Source: an uncultured Mediterranea sp. (lineage in GTDB: Bacteria > Bacteroidota > Bacteroidia > Bacteroidales > Bacteroidaceae). From it: 5,879 nt of DNA. This document shows positions 4,851 to 5,879 of this stretch, one piece after another. Where the stretch lies: NCBI GenBank assembly GCA_946007445.1, contig CAMGAL010000143.1:1-5879 (forward strand), written 5' to 3'. A program made the position numbers and the translations under genes. How positions within the stretch are numbered: the first letter of the stretch is position 1; each line of letters opens with the position of its first letter. The notes beneath the pieces were generated by a model that saw nothing but the letters and a program-made list of their open reading frames with translations, had not been told where the DNA came from and ran no database searches.

Positions 4851-5879
4851 ATGAAAAAACTTCTCCTTATTCTCTGTGCATGGTGGTCGGTATGCACCGT
4901 CCAGGCACAAGCATTCTGCGACTATTTCACCGACAAGACCCTCCGGATAGACTATCTCTTCACGGGCAATGCCCGTCAACAGAGCATCAGCGTGGATGAA
5001 CTGTGCTGCCTCCCCTCGTGGGCCGGCCGTCGGCATCGGCTCAACGAGTTGCCCCTGGCCGGCAACGGACAGATTATCCTGCGCGATGCCGCCACGCAAA
5101 CCGTCATTTACCAGACCTCCTTCTCGACGCTGTTCCAGGAATGGCTCACCACGGACGAGGCTCAAGAGACGACCAAGGGATTTGAGAACAGCTTCCTGCT
5201 CCCCTTCCCGCTGAAACCTGCCGAGGTGGAAGTCACACTCTATGACATGCGTCATGAAGTGCAAGCCACCCTGAAGCACACCGTGCGCCCCGACGATGTG
5301 CTGATTCACCTCAAAGGGACCAAGGACATCACCCCCCATAAGTACCTGCTGCAGAGCGGCACGGCGGACAAGTGCATCGACATCGCCATCCTGGCCGAAG
5401 GCGATACCGAAGCCGAGATGGGAACGTTCTATCAAGACGCCGAAACCGTATGCAGCAGCCTGTTCAACCACGAGCCCTTCGCCTCGATGAAAGAGCGGTT
5501 CAACATCGTAGCCGTAGCCTCGCCCTCGCAGGAGAGCGGAGTGAGCATACCGCGGCTGGGCGAGTGGAAGCGGACGGCCTTCAGCTCGCACTTCAGCACC
5601 TTCTACTCCGACCGCTATCTCACCACCTCGCGCGTGCGCTCCATCCACGACGCACTGGCCGGCATCCCCTACGAACACATCATCATCCTGGCCAATACCG
5701 ATGAATATGGCGGTGGAGGCATCTACAACTCCTACACGCTGACTACCGCCCACCACCCGCAAATGCCGCCGGTGGTCGTGCATGAGTTCGGCCACAGCTT
5801 CGGCGGACTTGCCGACGAATACTTCTTCGACGTCGATTTAATGACCGACTCCTCGCCCCAGGACATAGACCCGTGGTGG
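4851..5879 (+). CDS. Secreted M64-family zinc metallopeptidase, 3' end missing
   Basis: The frame opens with ATG 4851 and stays open for 343 codons to the window edge. Residues 1-20 form a signal peptide (K-K, hydrophobic L-L-L-I-L-C-A-W-W, then T-V-Q-A-Q-A) with no lipobox, so the mature protein should be secreted or periplasmic. Residues of about 21-160 look like the beta-rich domain that precedes the catalytic domain in Bacteroidales M64 proteins. The catalytic domain follows from about 170 (I-D-I-A-I-L-A-E-G-D). Residues 311-324 read H-E-F-G-H-S-F-G-G-L-A-D-E-Y, the M64 zinc motif, with H311 and H315 as ligands, E312 as catalytic base and D322 or E323 as a likely further ligand. M64 is called the IgA peptidase family after a clostridial enzyme, but IgA cleavage should not be assumed here. 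Family members are roughly 420 residues or more, so perhaps 80 or more are missing. Confidence 0.92.
   Translation, partial: MKKLLLILCAWWSVCTVQAQAFCDYFTDKTLRIDYLFTGNARQQSISVDELCCLPSWAGRRHRLNELPLAGNGQIILRDAATQTVIYQTSFSTLFQEWLTTDEAQETTKGFENSFLLPFPLKPAEVEVTLYDMRHEVQATLKHTVRPDDVLIHLKGTKDITPHKYLLQSGTADKCIDIAILAEGDTEAEMGTFYQDAETVCSSLFNHEPFASMKERFNIVAVASPSQESGVSIPRLGEWKRTAFSSHFSTFYSDRYLTTSRVRSIHDALAGIPYEHIIILANTDEYGGGGIYNSYTLTTAHHPQMPPVVVHEFGHSFGGLADEYFFDVDLMTDSSPQDIDPWW

Noticed and set aside
4746..5795. 349-codon open frame on the minus strand opposite the peptidase
   Set aside because: The plus strand carries a signal peptide, a promoter box and the M64 zinc motif. The minus-strand product has no recognisable motif and is a by-product of GC-rich codon bias.

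Overview
The window looks like a piece of a Bacteroidales-type (Bacteroidota) chromosome. Four spacers contain TAnnTTTG boxes, the -7 element of the Bacteroides primary sigma factor. Starts lack Shine-Dalgarno sequences, the proteins resemble Bacteroidales versions of their families, and a secreted M64 peptidase is present. The coding DNA is strongly GC-rich while the spacers are AT-rich. I cannot name the genus; the GC content seems higher than in the best-known Bacteroides species.

Layout, left to right. (1) A translesion-synthesis pair: umuD, entering from the left edge with an in-frame TAG in its N-terminal arm, then complete umuC (DNA polymerase V catalytic subunit), separated by a short T-rich repetitive spacer. 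(2) A convergent lipoprotein gene of the nucleoside-hydrolase fold, overlapping the 3' end of umuC by 26 bp. (3) A divergent control region of about 115 bp with one -7 box per direction and a perfect 15-bp direct repeat 55 bp apart. (4) The thyA-folA operon (thymidylate synthase and dihydrofolate reductase), which makes dTMP and recycles the dihydrofolate produced. (5) A convergent Lrp/AsnC-family regulator. (6) A second divergent control region of 167 bp. (7) The first 343 residues of a secreted M64-family zinc peptidase, running off the right edge.

Together: umuDC is damage-tolerance machinery; thyA and folA form one metabolic cycle; the nucleoside-hydrolase lipoprotein, divergent from thyA, may act on extracytoplasmic nucleosides, though its active site is not classical; the Lrp-like regulator is placed to control itself and perhaps the divergent peptidase. 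I see no tRNA, rRNA, CRISPR array, insertion sequence or attachment site. I find no clear evidence of a wholly new multi-gene system. The most notable signals are the TAG codon that would turn umuD into a gene for pre-processed UmuD', the paired 15-bp repeat between the nucleoside-hydrolase gene and thyA, and the altered catalytic motifs of the nucleoside-hydrolase protein.
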